A stretch of 6,287 bases of DNA from contig JAHEEB010000268.1 of assembly GCA_024640925.1 (NCBI GenBank), positions 1-6,287 on the forward strand. Reading direction: 5' to 3'. Position numbers and translations under genes: made by a program. A model generated the notes under the pieces. That model was not told the DNA's origin. It saw only the letters and a program-made list of their open reading frames with translations, and did not search any database. Of this stretch, positions 5,380-6,287 are shown one piece after another. This DNA is from Bacteroidota bacterium. Its GTDB lineage: Bacteria > Bacteroidota > Bacteroidia > Bacteroidales > UBA10428. The first letter of the stretch is position 1, and every line of letters starts with the position of its first letter.

Positions 5380-6287
5380 TTAAGTAAAAGATGTTACCCA
5401 TTGTTGAAGAATATAGACTGCCAGACCTGCAAAAAATCCCATGAGTGCCAGCCAGCTTATATTTTTCAAATACCAGAAAAAATTTATTTTCTCGATGCCC
5501 ATAACGGCAACTCCTGCTGCCGAACCTATTATAATCGCGCTTCCGCCGGTTCCGGTTGATAAAGCAATAAATTCCCAAAAGACATGGTCTGTGGGATACA
5601 AGTCTAAACTAAACATGCACTGGGCTGCTGCTACCAATGGCACATTATCTATTAATGCTGATAGTAGCCCTAAAAGTGTACCTGTAATATAATGGTTTTC
5701 AATATGAGCAACAATAAAACCTGCTATTTGACTTAAGATGCCAAACGATTGAAGGGCTGATACAGCAAGCAATATTCCAAGAAAGAAAAGTATGCTTGAT
5801 GTGTCTATTTTTTGTAAAGCTTTGGTAACAGAATATTTATAACGTTCATCGGGGTGTTTGTTCAAATGGATAACACTGCTTACAATCCATATAATACCTA
5901 AGGCAAGAAGCATACCCATAAAAGGCGGCATGTGTGTGACGGTTTTGAATATTGGTACAAAAATTAACAAGCCTGCACCAGTGAATAATATTATGTTGCT
6001 TTCAACCGGATGTTTGCCTTTTTGTTCTACGACTTTTTCAATAGTCTGATTTTTGAATTTAAAAGTTAGGATTAACAATGGAACAAATGCAACAACAATA
6101 CTGGGCACAAAGGTTTTGATGATTATGTTTAAAGCGGTTATCTGACCTCCAATCCAAAGCATGGTTGTGGTAACATCGCCCAGGGGCGACCAGGCACCTC
6201 CGGCATTTGCTGCTATGATAACCATGGAAACATACCATAATCGATCTTTTTTATCGTGAAGCAATTTTCCGCACAAAGAAGTCATTA
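5380..6287 (-). CDS. nhaD: NhaD-type Na+/H+ antiporter, C-terminal part (cut by window edge)
   Basis: About 302 C-terminal residues of an inner-membrane antiporter of the ArsB/NhaD superfamily, which exports sodium (or lithium) in exchange for protons. The frame is open through the right edge. The methionine at 6285 is internal, because the preceding codon ends in TA and the family has a conserved Met at this point in the N-L-T-T-T-I-x-M stretch. Counting from that Met, visible family motifs are GGAWSPLGDVTTTMLWIGGQI (29-49), DNVPLVAAAQ (213-222) and STGTGGSAIIIGSAAGVAVMG (243-263). Hydrophobic membrane spans lie at about 17-32, 54-75, 97-113, 123-140, 163-180, 183-194, 202-222, 240-264 and 270-295. 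The acidic D37 and D213 within conserved motifs are likely ion-pathway residues by family logic. The C terminus is intact. A 96-base gap without a clear terminator separates it from fic, so read-through is possible. Confidence 0.9.
   Translation of the reverse strand, partial: MTSLCGKLLHDKKDRLWYVSMVIIAANAGGAWSPLGDVTTTMLWIGGQITALNIIIKTFVPSIVVAFVPLLILTFKFKNQTIEKVVEQKGKHPVESNIILFTGAGLLIFVPIFKTVTHMPPFMGMLLALGIIWIVSSVIHLNKHPDERYKYSVTKALQKIDTSSILFFLGILLAVSALQSFGILSQIAGFIVAHIENHYITGTLLGLLSALIDNVPLVAAAQCMFSLDLYPTDHVFWEFIALSTGTGGSAIIIGSAAGVAVMGIEKINFFWYLKNISWLALMGFFAGLAVYILQQWVTSFT

Noticed and set aside
5273..5578. A 101-codon minus-strand frame across the nhaD end and the fic start
   Set aside because: It overlaps the conserved C terminus of nhaD in another frame and shows low-complexity basic composition. 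It has no family features.
5441..6049. Plus-strand frames of 63-83 codons opposite nhaD
   Set aside because: They are antisense to a clear antiporter gene and their hydrophobic content mirrors the membrane spans on the other strand.
6283..6285. ATG near the right edge as the nhaD start
   Set aside because: The frame is open to the edge, and conserved antiporter sequence begins at once, so this methionine is internal and the real start lies outside the window.

Overview
All genes in this window read on the minus strand, so the order of transcription runs from high to low coordinates. The organism is most likely a member of the Bacteroidota. The clues are low G+C, the gene order purH-mreB-mreC, poor Shine-Dalgarno sequences, and promoter-like sites of the Bacteroidota type (TAnnTTTG near -7, with a TTTG-like box about 19 bases upstream). 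I would lean towards a free-living or marine Bacteroidales/Marinilabiliales relative, but the window cannot settle the genus.

Layout from right to left: (1) the C-terminal two thirds of an NhaD-type sodium/proton antiporter, cut by the right edge (5380-6287). (2) A class II Fic-domain AMP-transferase gene broken inside its catalytic motif into two reading frames that overlap by one base (4711-5283 and 4502-4711). (3) A toxin-antitoxin cassette made of a DUF2281 antitoxin (4155-4367) and a PIN-domain toxin (3946-4155). The toxin has lost about 55-60 residues from its middle in frame. An imperfect direct repeat of about 50 bases flanks the cassette (4435-4481 and 3840-3896). (4) ksgA, a 16S rRNA dimethyltransferase (3045-3821), whose promoter seems to lie in the inner repeat copy. 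(5) A 259-base gap without a gene. (6) purH (1262-2785), mreB (223-1245) and the start of mreC (1-209), tightly spaced and probably one transcript.

The outer parts are housekeeping: ion homeostasis, ribosome maturation, the last two steps of IMP synthesis, and the rod-shape cytoskeleton. The middle part (about 3840-5283) is an accessory segment in decay: a frameshifted Fic gene and an internally deleted toxin, next to a sequence duplication that carries promoter-like elements. I found no CRISPR array, transposase, tRNA or rRNA. The most interesting signals are the repeat-bounded toxin-antitoxin cassette, the gutted PIN toxin, and the Fic gene split exactly between its GNGR core and the final motif arginine.
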